Source of the DNA: Cloeon dipterum
Lineage: Eukaryota; Arthropoda; Insecta; Ephemeroptera; Baetidae
Direction of reading: 5' to 3'
DNA: 64,000 nt
NCBI RefSeq assembly: GCF_949628265.1
Contig: NC_088787.1
Coordinates: 25,224,501-25,288,500, forward strand
The translations under genes were made by a program, and so were the position numbers. Below are positions 21,101-34,600 of this stretch, piece after piece (within the stretch, counting starts at the first letter, position 1; each line of letters opens with the position of its first letter). The notes under the pieces are model-generated. The model saw only the letters and a list, made by a program, of their open reading frames with translations, did no database searches and had not been told where the DNA came from.

Positions 21101-23116
21101 ATTTTATAATAAAAAAATGCGACTCTCTCTAACAATCAGAAAAACAACGTTAAAAATTTCTTATACAACCAAAAATTAGCAAGAGATGTGAAAAGTTCCG
21201 ATATTTTGATCTTAACGCGACGATAGATTAAAAATCTATACATATATGTTTGCAAGTTCCCTTCAACATTTCATGCATTTTTTATCATATTTATTTCCAC
21301 TGCATTGACAATTAACTAGTAAGACTGAACAATTTTATATACCACTAACAATAAGAAAAATACTAAAAAGTGATATCGACCCCTAATCAATTTTATCTAT
21401 GTACTTATATTTGAAACTTAATGTTTCCTTACTTTGTTGCACCAGGCCCTGGCATTGTACTTCTGGTGCCTAGTGCTGGAGTTGGAGTTGTATCTGCGCC
21501 ACCAGGAGTAACAGTCGTAGCACCTGAAATAACCGTTGAAGCTCCCTGGACAACAGTTGTTGCACCCGGAGCCAGAGTAGAGGTGATTTGACGAGGACTA
21601 GTATTGGTTACGCCTTGCGAAGACGTTCCTCCAGCTGCAGTGATCGTACTTTCAAGGCCAGCACCCTCTGGCAGAATAAAAGAATTGTGATGGAGATAAA
21701 ATAAGAAATCAAAGTCTTTATTTTATTCACCGGTAGCTTTTGGATCCATCCCTACAGTGTTTGAAGGGCTATTAGAACTGGCAAGATTTGGCGAGTTAGG
21801 ACCAGCAGTTGAAGGAGGATCTGACCCGCCAGGGTTCAAAGGGTCTGTTTTCAACGGATTAGCAGGATTTTTAGGATCTATTATCGGGTTGAAAGGGTCC
21901 GTTTGATTTAATGGGTTCTGCACTTCTGGATTCATTGGATCTTCCGGATTAGGGCTGTTTGATGGATCTTCAGGACTTGACGGAGTTTTAGAATTTGATG
22001 GTTCCTCAGGATTCGACGGATCCACAGGGTCTGAAGGATTTGAAAGATTTGCTGGATCCAGAGGATCCAATGCGTTCGGTGGCTCTTTCCCGGCGGGGGG
22101 AAAAGTTCCTCCTCCAGGAGCCGTGATTTTTGGTTTCGGTGGCTTTTGGTTTGTCTTTGTTGTTTTGAGAAACCTTGTAGAGTTTTTGCTCGTCTTAGAG
22201 CACCGCACCATACCGCAGCACTTGATAATTTGGAATCGTCTTTTTTGTTTAGTAATTACGATGACAGTTCTGCGTGGACTGCGCTTTTCAAGTTTGTGAA
22301 GCGTCTTGTCTAGTGAGGGTTCAAAATCATCTAGAAAGAGTAATATGTTGATGATTTTTAGTTTCAATATACTCTCTGTTCATAATAAAATAGTCATCTA
22401 AAATTGAGATTGGAACAAAGAACAAAGATGGATAAAAAATATTGGCACGAAATAAATTAAAAGCTTTAGATTAATTCACTTGGTGCGTTTTTAAAATTTC
22501 CTGTTTTTTTTAATTCATCAGTTATCCAGGCTATAAACTTCATCCAATACATTCTAGGTTAGGCCTATGCTCAATCTAATTGTCAACGTCATGCGTGATT
22601 ACTCCGTTGTTATTTTGAAGAACTTATTGTTATCTACACCCCACCGATCGAAGTGTAAAAAATACATGTATTAAACCATCGAATCAAATTAGTCAAATTA
22701 AATTTGCAGAAGGAAATTCGCACACAAAATACTCGCTGAAGTCGTAACATCCAATTTCTTCTTGTCTATTTTTAAGCTTTAACACGTTGGTCATTTTCAC
22801 AACGATTTTTTACCGTTTATCCCTATGGAGATATAATATATGGCATCACTTTTCCCGAATTTTTCTTTGTGCATCGTAAGGAATTTCCCATACACACGAG
22901 CATTAAATGCTCGTAATTAAATATAAATTATATACAATAAATAGACCGTCAAGATGCACGAACCTTTGTGAATTGGATAACGGAGTAAACTATGGTTGGT
23001 GGCATTCTTGCTGGAAAAGTCCTATTCCGAAATATTAATATTTTGAACTGTTTTGTGCCTGGCGCAAAACTTACCGCTGCTACAAAAGTGGCCACAGCGA
23101 GCGCGAGCGGGTACAT
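15385..23116 (-). CDS. Modular secreted C-type lectin gene C, 8 lectin domains
   Basis: 5' exons: 23075-23116 (signal peptide MYPLALAVATFVAA), 22964-23006 (NATNHSLLRYPIHK), 21731-22330 (basic Cys segment and diverged proline repeat), 21433-21667 (Thr/Gly/Pro-rich), about 20933-20990 (PPTTTPPRPPCFE) and a short exon near 20845. Eight lectin domains follow, each of three exons. The stop codon TAA is at 15385-15387 directly after GNYYVCEKTV, at the equivalent point of the fold where gene B domain 12 ends. Joins checked keep phase: exon 3 ends in phase 1, and the mucin exon ends AA then C to give Asn. As in B, none of the domains has EPN or QPD. The linker Cys before each domain and the ENxCV Cys may form an extra disulfide in every module. 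No disabling change was seen. Confidence 0.85.
18122..18187. repeat. (TA)33 microsatellite
   Basis: An uninterrupted run of TA dinucleotides followed by CACACA, in the intron between domain 4 and domain 5 exons of gene C. The paralogous intron of gene B reads CACTATATAATG at about 10037, so the run expanded in C (or shrank in B) after duplication. Confidence 0.97.
18395..20775 (-). repeat. Four-domain lectin unit 1 of gene C (domains 1-4)
   Basis: Domain 1 (about 20333-20775) and domain 2 (about 19728-20275) are nearly identical to those of gene B, introns included. Domain 3 (about 19100-19650) is diverged (YNDWAPGNPAQIPWESC against YVGWSPGNPFEFPWQSC in B) and its flanking introns carry indels. 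Domain 4 (about 18395-18865) is close to B. Confidence 0.75.
21731..22072 (-). repeat. Proline-rich coding repeat, gene C linker
   Basis: In exon 21731-22330. Repeat units such as DPSNP, DPMNP, DPFNP and EPSNS are arranged as in genes A and B but differ in sequence and number, unlike the adjoining basic segment, which is almost unchanged. Confidence 0.8.
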
Positions 23117-25613
23117 TCTCACTTTTGACCGATTTCAATTAATGATGGGGTTGTCACGCGTCCAATAGGTTTCCTGCCAGTTTGCAAAAGAAAAAACGTA
23201 TTTCCAATGCGGAGCGAAAATATTTTCCGAGAAAAGCGGATGCTCTTCAGGCGGTTGAATATTAAATTGGCCTCTTCCAACAAGTATTGCTTTGATTTGC
23301 GTTTCACGTTTTTCGCTGTTACTGTGATGAGTAATGTGATGAATATTAGCTATTTACTATACGTGGCAAGCACGTCGGAACGGAATTGCAGGTAAATTGC
23401 CAGCAAATAAATACGTCACAAAAAGGGAAGGGAGATTAGGTCGAAATTCTCATAAAAAGTACACATAATATAGCAATTTAGCAATGGCATGATTTGAAAC
23501 AATAGATTCATGATGTAACTGTCTGTGCGCGCATGGTATGCAGAACATATTTAAATTATATAACACTTAACCATCCAACGTTTTCTTGAACCTTTCCTAT
23601 TTGAATCAAGTTAATTAAAATCACTGATTTGCACATCGAATTTTGAGCTTATTTTTTGTGGTTTAATATAAAATATTTTCTTATGCAATATTGACTCAAA
23701 TGTACTAATTGAATGAATCTTATATTTTCAGCTTACAATGTTATTTTCCATTCACATTGTGGTTAACAAAATTTTTGCGCCGCTACATTATAGGGACTGT
23801 ATCCTTTTCAGGCTTCAAGAGGACGGAACATAGGTTTTTTTGCATTCCTTTATTTTTTAAAGGAATTCAAATTTTGTAATCAATTTAAAGAAACTAGCGT
23901 GACATTAATTTAATTCAAAAGTCTATCTAATAAGTTATAATTTTGTATGTTATTTGTGTGCCACTTTAAAGCAAGGCTTGGGTTTTTGGCACAAATTTTG
24001 TAGCTTATTATTTTACTTTTAGAAAATTAAATATAGAGGACACATGATTCAGTAATTACCGTAATTACGATTACAAAAAAATGCCAAAGTTCTTATAATG
24101 TGAATGATCAATGCGATATTTTTACATTTAAAATGCGATTTCCCTATTATTGCTAAGGCGATCGCAAAATATGCTGATGATACTGCTCTAGATTTTAATG
24201 TTAAAAATGAAGTTCGCATTTTTATTCAAATTTGAAAAATGCTTTAGTAAGTACCACACAAATAAAAAAGTATCTTATCCATATTAAAGTGACATCTCAT
24301 CGTGCTCTGCAATAAAGAGGGAATGTCTCAAAGATAAGAGCTATAGCTATTTATATAAGATACGCAATAATGCCCAAAATGATTGTCAAATCTATTGAGT
24401 GCTGCTATAATCCGCATCCTTCATCCTAATTCAAGCACTCAAGACGATTAGGTGCATTGAGTTGTGATTCTCTCTGATGACTTCTACAATAAATCATTTA
24501 TGTAATAAAGCTCTTGTTTACCTCAATGCCACCAACGCCGCCCAGGTCAGGCTAGTGAGTGAAAGCTATTCTTCTCTAAGCGGTTGAATAACTCCGAAAA
24601 GATGAGATACAATACAGTGAAGGATGGCACTTGGGAAAGAACATTAAAAAACACTAACCATACCTTTTTTAACAAAGTCTTTTTTAAAATCATAGGCTGT
24701 TATTGTGAAATTAGGCTTTTTTCAAATAATAAAAATCCCTCTACCGATTTAATATTAGCGTAACCCCAGTGGCCCACAAAAAATGATCTCTGTGCAGGAG
24801 GTTGTTGCTAAAAATAATCGATAAAATGCTACATGCAAGGCCACGAAATTGCTTACAGTGAGGGGTGCGATAAGTGAACAACGGGGGGTTCAGTTCTCCA
24901 TTCTGTTCTCCCCCCTCGACGTGACGCAATACTTTTCACGTGTGGGGGGCACTTAAAGACAGATAATGTTTCCGCTCTGAAGCCTATCAGCAGTCACAAC
25001 ATTGTTTGTTTGAGAGATGCAGCTCCTAAGGTTAGTTTTGTTCAAAAAAGGTGGCAAGTTATATATAGCCATTTTTATAATTTGCTGTGCTGAATTTGTT
25101 CTACTATCGAGGCAAAAACAAAAATGATAAGTAGTATAGTTGCGGGGTGGCCGGTTAGGAAAGGGAAAGAACTGCTCAGTTTGGCTGCTTTAGAGATAGG
25201 CTAACTTCATTTCACACTCCGCACTCTTTGTGTTCACACATTCATTAAATACCTGAATGAATACTTGGGATATAACAAAAAATAACATAACTTTGATCCG
25301 TGATATATGTAATTTGCATTTGAAAAAAGCAAAGAGGGAACGTGATAAAGTTGAAGCGCTAGAGCTAGACACGTGCAGTGTCAGATCTGTCATCTGTCGA
25401 GGATTTAATTTATCCTCCTCTCTGCTCAATTCACGGTGCGTGCCCTCCAATGGCATCATCGTTAGGGAGCTATTATTTATTTGAAACTGGTGGGGTCTGC
25501 AGAGTCGAAGGAGTGTGAGGCACTATCTGCAACTCTCGCGTCCGTTTCTCCTGCACTGAGAGGTCAGTTGTTACTATTACAGTGTTAATATAACAACGAC
25601 ACTCGTAGCAAAC
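23117..25613. other. Intergenic region between lectin gene C and aldehyde oxidase
   Basis: About 2.5 kb of mostly AT-rich DNA between two divergently transcribed genes, so it holds both upstream regions. I see no convincing coding exon. Around 24860-24960 there are short runs of G6, C6 and G6 within an otherwise AT-rich stretch. At 25563-25568 the sequence TCAGTT, an arthropod Inr-like motif, lies about 50 bp before the aldehyde oxidase start codon and may mark its transcription start. Confidence 0.4.
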
Positions 25614-28600
25614 ATGTGGAACGCAATATTTGGCAGGTAAAAATAACGTTCATGGCATTTTTATTCGATTTTTCACAGTTTTGTTGGATAACAAAAACAA
25701 TCCTTTCAAAACAAAAACAAAAAAAAAATGTTAGAAGATTTCTCTACAATTTAGGCATGCTAATATAAGTCTACTATCTCTCATTTTGAAATCGATTTTT
25801 TGATTATATAATTCAAAAAAAATAGTGGCCCTTTGGATTGCGGAACAAGAGCGAGAGAGTTAAAGCTCTCTGTTGCTATGCGGGAGATGTGCTTTGTGTT
25901 TGCCGGTGAGTGGGCTACAGAAGAGCAAAAAATCCCAGCGCTTACGTTATTGTATAGCCAATTTCATGCAGACTTCACGTGCGAGTGGATAGAGCCCGGC
26001 GCGAATAAAAAATATCATCACAAGGCCGTCCGAGAGCGTAACGTGGCGCTCCAGCTCTCTCGCGCTCGCTATTATAAAGAAGTATTGATCCTAACCCGCA
26101 CACGAGAAAGCGAGCTAGATAAAACAAAACAAAAACAAGGCTCAGCTTGTTGTCGGCTGAATTTAACTTCAACTAAATCCTTCGACAGAAACGGAGTTTT
26201 AATTTTGATTCTTTATGAGGTATTTCCAATCCATTTTGTCAACACGACCTTTCAATTAGGCACACTAAACTTCCTATTTTGCAAATGATATTTTGGCATG
26301 CAGCTTTATTATTTTTCGACCGTATTGATTGATGCTGGGAAATTCATTATGAAAATTTATTTTGTTTTTTGCTGGGTTAAGCATTTATGCAGTTTATTGC
26401 TTAAAAGTTGTTAAATCTAAATTAAAATGAGATGATTTGCGAGTGGATTTTTTCCTTTCATTTTCTTGGTGTTAATATGATTTTTTAGAAAAAGGAGGAG
26501 GTCTTTTAAATTTCGCATCTCTTAAGATTGGGCATGAGAAATTTTCAAGGGCGGATTGTGTCGTAAGGACGAGGGTGTAGAGAAGAGGCATAGTTCGTGA
26601 AATCCATCACTTTTTCATTTAAAATAAACCAAATTGATTGCCATTAAGCATATTCCATTGCTGCTGAGGTGAAATCCTCTGAAATTTTCTGCGTTGCTTA
26701 ATGGGATTTGTACTGCTGACGAGGTCTTCGGGGCTGAAACACCTTTTACTTTATCCTAGTATAAGAACATGCGAGCTGATTTTTTCTTGTGCTGCGCCCA
26801 TCATGATTGAAAACAAAATTTAAATTTAACAAAAATTAGAACGCTTTTAGTGAGGCTATACATAACAATTGTGGAAAGCCCTTTTGATCTTTTATTGAAA
26901 TACTCTCTAAAAATTGGTATAGAGCTATAAATTTTCCCTGGTTACCGTTTAAATTAAAATCGGCTCCAAAGTTGGATGCTGATCAAACAACGGATGGCGC
27001 ACTTCTCCCTGTAGAAAATCAGGATTTATTTCATCAGGAGTGGAATTTTTACACCCCCTTAAATAGATCGCGACGAGAGGAATTGAAATCAAACGAAGAC
27101 TCATTGACAAACTGTTTCATATTTTGAGAAATTTGGCAAAGCTGATTTTAATTATTACGCCGTCCTAATTCCACTGTTGCACTTTGTAGAGATAAAACTG
27201 TTGCTGAACTCTTCAAAAAATATACTCAATGAACCCCAAACATTGCAAAATATTCTTAAGAATAAATAATGAGAGTAATTTTTTGCCTGTAAAACTCTAC
27301 TTTAATATCCAGTTAAACTTTATTATCCTCGATATTTTTCAACACCACCTAGTGCCCCATAGATTAGATTGAATTAAAAAAATATTGTCATAAATAAATT
27401 ATAAAGATGAAAAGGTAATTTAAAAATTAGTTACAGTCTTTACCATCAAAAGAAATTTTAGTTTTATAAAAGATTTGCTATTTGAAATTGACATCAATGT
27501 GCTCAACCCGTTTGAAAACAATTTGGTCAATATCTTTAAGTAGACAGTAAAGAGGTTTCCATGCACAGCATAATCAATTTTTTACCAAGACTCACAAAAT
27601 ATTAGTTGCTCTGAACTTTAATCTGAGGAGCCTAAAGAGTTTTATGCAGTATTAACTGCAAAAACACTATGAAACCAATGAAAAATTCTGCTGTCGTATC
27701 TTATCTGTGTTTTTTGGCTGTATACAAAGAGATCAAGCGTAGCCCTCTTAAAGATAGAGTCATTTGTATCATTAGCTAATTAGAAATCCAACATATGATA
27801 TGATTAGTGTACCTTTGCACTGTTTGATGCTTGGATCGCCGGTCTGAAGTGCAAGATATTCCGTATCACCTATAATTCAAAAGACCAGTAGGGCATCTCA
27901 CGTAGACAAGCAAAATGCAGTGCTTTAGGTCGAGCAAGAAAAGTAATCACCATCATCACGCTGACTAGTAAGCAGCTCTAACTGGTTATTACAAATTTAA
28001 AAAATAAGCGTGTATTATTTACAAAAAGTTTAATTGTTGATATATGTATAATTGAGGCATGTGGATTGATCACAAACCTGTATTTCATAATTATAGCGCT
28101 ACGCCTGTTAACGATGCGGCAAACGAAGTCACGTTTACCATTAATGGCAAGACCTACAAAGGTGAGTTCTTTTAATTAAAACTATTATACTATTAAAAAT
28201 CTTGAAATAGCTAACTAATATTCCTGCAAAAATTGACATTTGGTAATTTGATTGTACCAAATTTAACCCACCGCCATTGGGAGTTCTTTTCGAAAGTGCT
28301 TACAATTTTCGAGTTTATATCTATGGTTTTTGTCGTAGCTGGCAGTGGTCTTCCGGAGGACACGAGCCTGAACACGTTTATCCGAGATGTGGCCAACCTG
28401 AAAGGCACCAAGTTCATGTGCGCCGAAGGTGGCTGCGGCGCGTGCATCGTCTCGGCTACCGTCGAGCACCCGGTCTCCAAAGAGCGCGAGACCAAAGCTG
28501 TTAACTCGGTTTGTGTCCTTCTTTCAGGACTGTTAGAAATATCTTAAGAAAATAATTGTAGTGCTTGGTGCCGGTCTTCTCGTGCCACGGCTGGGAAATC

Positions 28601-31600
28601 ACGACCATCGAGGGCATTGGTAACCGCATGAAGGGCTACCATCAGACCCAGGCGCAACTAGCCAAATTCAACGGCACACAGTGTGGATACTGCTCGCCTG
28701 GCATGGTCATGAATATGTACAAGTGAGTATTTAGTTTGATCTTGAGAACTGCGTCCGAAAAATCATGCTGAGTAAGACACTTGAAAAATGAATTTTATCT
28801 ATATTTCTTTGTTTGTTCTTGCTAAATGGCATTCAGATTAAACAAACCTTAAAAAAAGAAAACCTTCTAGGGAAGGCTGCCAGAACTAGCAAGAAAGCAA
28901 TTTCACACTGAGCCAAATTGGATAAAAGGCTGAAAACTTTTGAAGTAGAGCAAAATCGAAAAGTGTGTTTAAAAGTGTAAGAGAGAAACACTTCAGAACT
29001 AATACAGAATCTAATTTCCTCGTTGCTAAATTAAAATTTAAACTGTTAATTTGATTTATTTTACCAATAAAAAGGGCTTTAGTTTTAAAGCCGAAAATAG
29101 TTGGAGAAATAAGTCAACACTATTGTCCGTTTTCCATTTAATACATACAATGGAACATTTCTCTAAAGTGACTTCTTTGATAAAAATTTGCGAAAATAAT
29201 TCCAGAAAATATATTATATTGAAAAATGTACGATTTTACAATTTGCATTTTCCCTGCAATTTTTATTTACTATATGATTATTTAGTCTGCTAGAGGGAGG
29301 CCACGCACCGACTATGGCTCAAATTGAGAACTCTTTCGGAGGTAATCTGTGCCGCTGCACTGGCTACCGTCCCATTTTGGACGCGTTCAAGGCTCTCGCC
29401 TCGGACGCCACTCCCGAGCTCAAGGCCAGCTGCGTCGACATTGAAGTAATTTTTGAATTTTATTTATTGTAAAATTTATTTATTTGAAAACTAGGAAGTC
29501 TACAAAATCTGCAAGAAAACGGGGGAACGTTGCTCTGGGAAGTGCTCGATTCCGGCCGACTTGCCAAAGTCGGTTGCATTGAGCACTGGCGGAGTGAACT
29601 GGCGCAAAGTCAGCTCGCTGGCCGAGTTGCGTGACGCGTTGGTCAACATTGGTGAGACACCATACAAGCTGGTCGCAGGAAACACCGCTGAAGGTAACTG
29701 GAATGTCTTCGCATAAAATACAATTTTCATATCACACACAGACTCGATTGTGAGTTTCCCAAACAGGAAACAAAATGAAAAATGGACGGCACGCAGAGAA
29801 AATTTCTGCTCGCTCTTTAAAATGATTTGATTTTATTTTCCAAGAATCAAATGCAAATAAATTCTCATTGAATTTGCTCCAGGTGTTTACAAGAGCGAGG
29901 GGATTAAGGTGTACATTGACGTGAAGGGGGTGCCTGAGCTGAGGTCGATCGATAAGAAGCCAGGTGCAATCACCCTGGGCGGAAATGTCACCCTAACCGA
30001 GGCCATGAACTTTTTCGCCAGTGTCACCGAGAAAGAGTTCAAATACGTTAATCAACTGGCCACGCACATTGACTGGATCGCCAACGTCCCTGTCCGAAAT
30101 GTCAGTGATGCAGCAATAATTTTCTGATTCGTTTTATGGTGTAATATGCTCAATATTTTAGGCCGGAACTCTAGCTGGAAATCTGTCCATCAAACACGCA
30201 CACCATGAATTTCCCTCTGATATTTTCACCACATTTGAAACTGTCGGCGCCAAGCTTAACATCAGTGAGTGCATTCTGAATTTCAATGATTTTTAGTAAT
30301 TAAATAATAAAAATTGCAAACGAATTCATTACGATAAAATCAAATTACACCCCAAATTTTGATATTTTATTTCATGCTAGTAACGTGTTTTTTATTATTT
30401 CCAAGCTTTAAAACCTTTTAGTATATTATCTTAGGACTTAATTTTTTTTAGATATCTTTAAAGCTTAATTTTATTTCTGTTTGTTTTTATGATAAATTCA
30501 TTAAAAGAAATAAACTCATTTTGCAGTGGATGCCGTTGGCGATGTGAAAACGGTAACCCTGGCCGACTACCTGGTGTTGGACATGAACAGGAAGTTCATC
30601 TTGAGCATCGAGCTGTCGAAGAAGGGTGAAAACCACCGTTTCCGCTCGTTCAAGATCACCCCTCGCGCCCAAAACGCGCACGCCTACGTCAACGCCGGTT
30701 TCTGCTTCGAGTTTGAGGACACCAAGGCCTGGAAGGTCGTTGGCCAGCCCAGGATCGTCTTTGGTGGCATTGCACCAAGCTTTGTATAAGAAAATTTTGC
30801 CCTACCTTTTGGCACTTTGATTGAGACGTATGTTTTTTTCAGACCCACGCGAGCAACATTGAGTCGTATCTTACGGGCAAAAACCTGCTGGATAGTGCGG
30901 CCATCTCCGGAGCTTTTGCTGAGCTTGGACGACAACTTAATCCAGACAGAGTTCTGCCCGATGCTACTGCTGAGTACCGGAAGAATCTGGCACAGGCCCT
31001 TTTCTTCAAGTTCCTGCTCGGTCTCGATCCTAGCAAGGTATGAAATGATATTTTTTAGTTTTGAAAATGGTGCTCATCTGGTATTAGTTTTTCATGTAAA
31101 ATATCCATCTTTGTAAATGTCCATTTCTCATCTAAACGCTCGTAAATTTCTAGGTAAGCGACTCGCAAAAGTCTGGCGGGACCAACCTGGAGCGTCCGCT
31201 GTCGACCGGCAAGCAGGACTTTGACACTGACAAGTCGCTGTACCCGCTGAACGAGCCGATCCCCAAGATCGAGGCGCTGGCCCAGTGCTCTGGCGAAGCT
31301 GAGTTCGTCAACGACATTCCGTCCGTGCCGGGCGAAGTGCACGCTGCCTTCGTTCTCTCCACGCAGGCCACCGGCACCATCGCAAACATCGACCCCACTG
31401 AGGCGCTTGTAAGAAACTTGCATTTTCTTGGTTTGATTCCTGAGTTTAAAATTAACATTGATGGGATTTTAGGCGATGCCAGGCGTGGTTGGCTTCTTCA
31501 AGCACACCGACATGGTGCATTACAACATCTTCACGCCGCCAGATTTTGGCTATGCCGATCAAGAGGAGGTAAGTTAATGCAGTTTAAAGAATCAATTAAT

Positions 31601-34600
31601 TATTAACTAATTTTTTGCTTAAATAAATTAAGCAGAATAAAAATGAATATTTATTTTAATGAAATTTTGACTAAGATATCAACATAAAATTTATTATATT
31701 AGTTTGGAGTTGCAGGAGACGCCAAAGAATAATGATGTTATAATCATAGCTTAATATGAGTATTTTAAAGCTGATGAATATACATATATTTTTCGCAATG
31801 GAAGATCAATTTACTAACATTAATATAGCAAGGAAGTACTGACAGAAATGAGTTCATGTAATGAAAGGCAAAACTAACAAATGTTTCAGATTTTCTGCAG
31901 TGGAAATGTGAAATATGCCGGACAGGCGCTGGGCCTGGTGGTGGCTGAAACCAGGGAACTTGCTCTCAAGGCTGCTGACAAGGTTAAAGTCGAGTACAAG
32001 AACTCAACAATCACCAAACCAGTCATCAGTATGAGCGAAGTCTTGCAAAACGCCGGCAGCAGAATCCACCCCGATGACAACGAGGCGGAGAATGAAGGTA
32101 GAGTTTTTACGTTCTTACAATAGATTACTCGCATGGGAAAGGGTCTCAGGGAATTTGCCTAGAATACTTTTTGAATAGGGCAGCAGTTGCAGTCATTAGA
32201 AAGGTGGAATTGTATTTTCTTCACGAATTCTTGTGTTAAAAAAGTAGCTTTTCGAGCTTTTCATTATATATACGGATGATATTTTGACCTTGTGAATTTT
32301 GTGAGAAGTTAAATAACTGTTGATGAAAACAATCGCTGTACATTAAAAGAGCGTGTAATTTAATTTTTTCTTTTCAATGTTTCAATAATTCGCTAACCAT
32401 CACCCTAAATTAATTTCTACGCGTACTGTTCAAAATCCTCGCGACTTCTTGATTGTTTGAATTCTAGATAATTTACAAGAAAATCAAAATAAATAAATCT
32501 TAATAATCATCTATAAATTAACATGCCTTACAATTTGTTGCCTTTTTTGCTCAGTAAAACGATTTAAGGAAAAAAATTATATTATTTTCTTAATTTCAGA
32601 AGAGACTGCATCTCATCGCACGAAGGCGGCAAAGATCATTAAAGGCGATTTCGAAATCCCCAAGCAGTACCACCTGACCATGGAGAACCAGTCGTGCCTG
32701 GTGCTGCCCAAGGAGGACGACAGTTTTGACGTCTTCTCGACTACCCAGTGGATCGACCTGGGACAGGCCGTCGTCGCCCGCTGCCTCGACATTAAGGCTA
32801 GCAAGTAAGCAATGATTTTTCTTGGTATATTTTTTTTGTCATTTTGCCGAATTTTTATTCGCGCAGAGTGAACATGTCAGTTCGTCGACTCGGAGGAGGA
32901 TATGGAGCCAAAATCACACGGCCGTCGCAGCTGGCCGGCGCGTGTGCCGTCGCTTCGCAGAAACTCAATAGGGCGGTTAGGATGGTGATGCCAATGACGG
33001 CAAACATGGAGCTGGCAGGAAAGCGTTTTGGACTCAGGAATGAGTACGAAGTACGTAAACAAAAAGAATTATTTTTCAATTTTTAAACTTTTGGCATGGG
33101 AACAACTAAAATTTATGATTTGAGAGTAATTTGTATAGACTAGAAAAATTTTGGCCATAAGCCGAATTGTTTTTTTTTAATTTTTTTTTTATAAAGTGAT
33201 ATTGTTTGTATGAGCAAGAACCTTGTTACAAAAATTAAAAATGTATGTGTTTTAGGTGGGGGTAGACGAGAAGGGCAAGATCGAGTATCTGCAGGCCAAG
33301 TTCTTCCAAGACTCAGGCTGCAACCTGAACGACAGTCCCCTGAGGTCGACGCGCGAGCACTTCAACAACTGCTACGACAGCACCAAGTTCAAGGTCGAGA
33401 GCCAGCAGATCCGGACGGACACAGCGTCCAACACGTGGTGCCGCGCGCCAGGCACCACCGAGGGCGTCGCCTTCATCGAAGAAATCATGGAACGCATCGC
33501 CGGCGAGACTAAACTCGACCCGCTGGCCGTGCGCCTGGCCAACCTGCACAACAACGACAACCCCATCGCCGAAATGATCGCTGAGCTCAAGAGGATCAGC
33601 GACTTTGACGCCAGGAGGGCCAAAGTCAACGAGTTCAATGCAGTGCGTATTTATTGTGACACATCTTGCTTTCATTACAGGTTAAATTTAATTATAAAAA
33701 ATGTTTTTGATTTTCTTGGGAATTTTAAATTAAATATATACACGAAAATTTAAACCCATTTTCGAAATATTAAATTTGGTTTTAAAAAATTTGTATTTTA
33801 ATTTATAATATTGATTTTGCAATGGCTACTCCCATAGGTGAACAACTAGGAGTTCAGAGCTAAAAATTGAAAAAAAAACATTCTTGTCTCCCTATGGAAG
33901 TAACCGCATTATGAAATCAATTTTTTAAATTTTAATTCGCTCCAAGTTTTTTTTATTTTTTAAGTAAATTTTTTCCAATTTTTATGTTCCCATATAAAGG
34001 ATACTTTTAACTACATCATCGAAATTGAAAACTTATTTTCCTTCATCCGAAAAGTTAATTCTTAAAAATTCCATGTTAATTTTTTCAGGCGAATCGGTGG
34101 AAGAAGCGTGGTATGTCGATAGTGCCGATGCAGTACCCGTTTGACTTCTGGGGCAACCACCCGGCTATCGTGAGCATCTACCAGAGCGACGGCTCCGTCG
34201 CCATCTCGCACGGTGGCATCGAAATGGGCCAAGGAATGAATACCAAGGTGGCGCAGGTGGCGGCCCACATCCTTGGGGTTCCGCTTGACTCTATCTCGGT
34301 CAAGCCGAGCAACACGCTGACCAGCGCCAATGCCATCGTCACCGGCGGCAGTCTCGGCAGCGAAGCTGTCAGCTACGTGAGTTTTTAGAAAAGACCTATA
34401 TGCTTAAATTAAAAAATTTATTCGCATTTAATTTTTATAATATAAACGAGTTAAGATTTTGATTGTTATGTTTTTTGCCTAATTCAAATATATTTTTTTC
34501 CAGGCCACGATGCAGTGCTGCAAAGAGCTCCTCAAGAGACTGCAGCCCATCAAGGACAAGATGCCCAACGCCAGCTGGTTGGAACTGATCAAAAATGCTC

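Noticed and set aside
24741-24960. Possible transposon end (CAGTGAGGGG near 24857 and G6/C6 runs)
   Set aside because: No matching inverted partner or target duplication could be found, so there is too little to call an element.
25833-26288. 151-codon plus-strand open frame in aldehyde oxidase intron 1
   Set aside because: No domain, no repeat in related genes, no fitting splice phase with the aldehyde oxidase exons, and composition explained by the GAGA-rich island.
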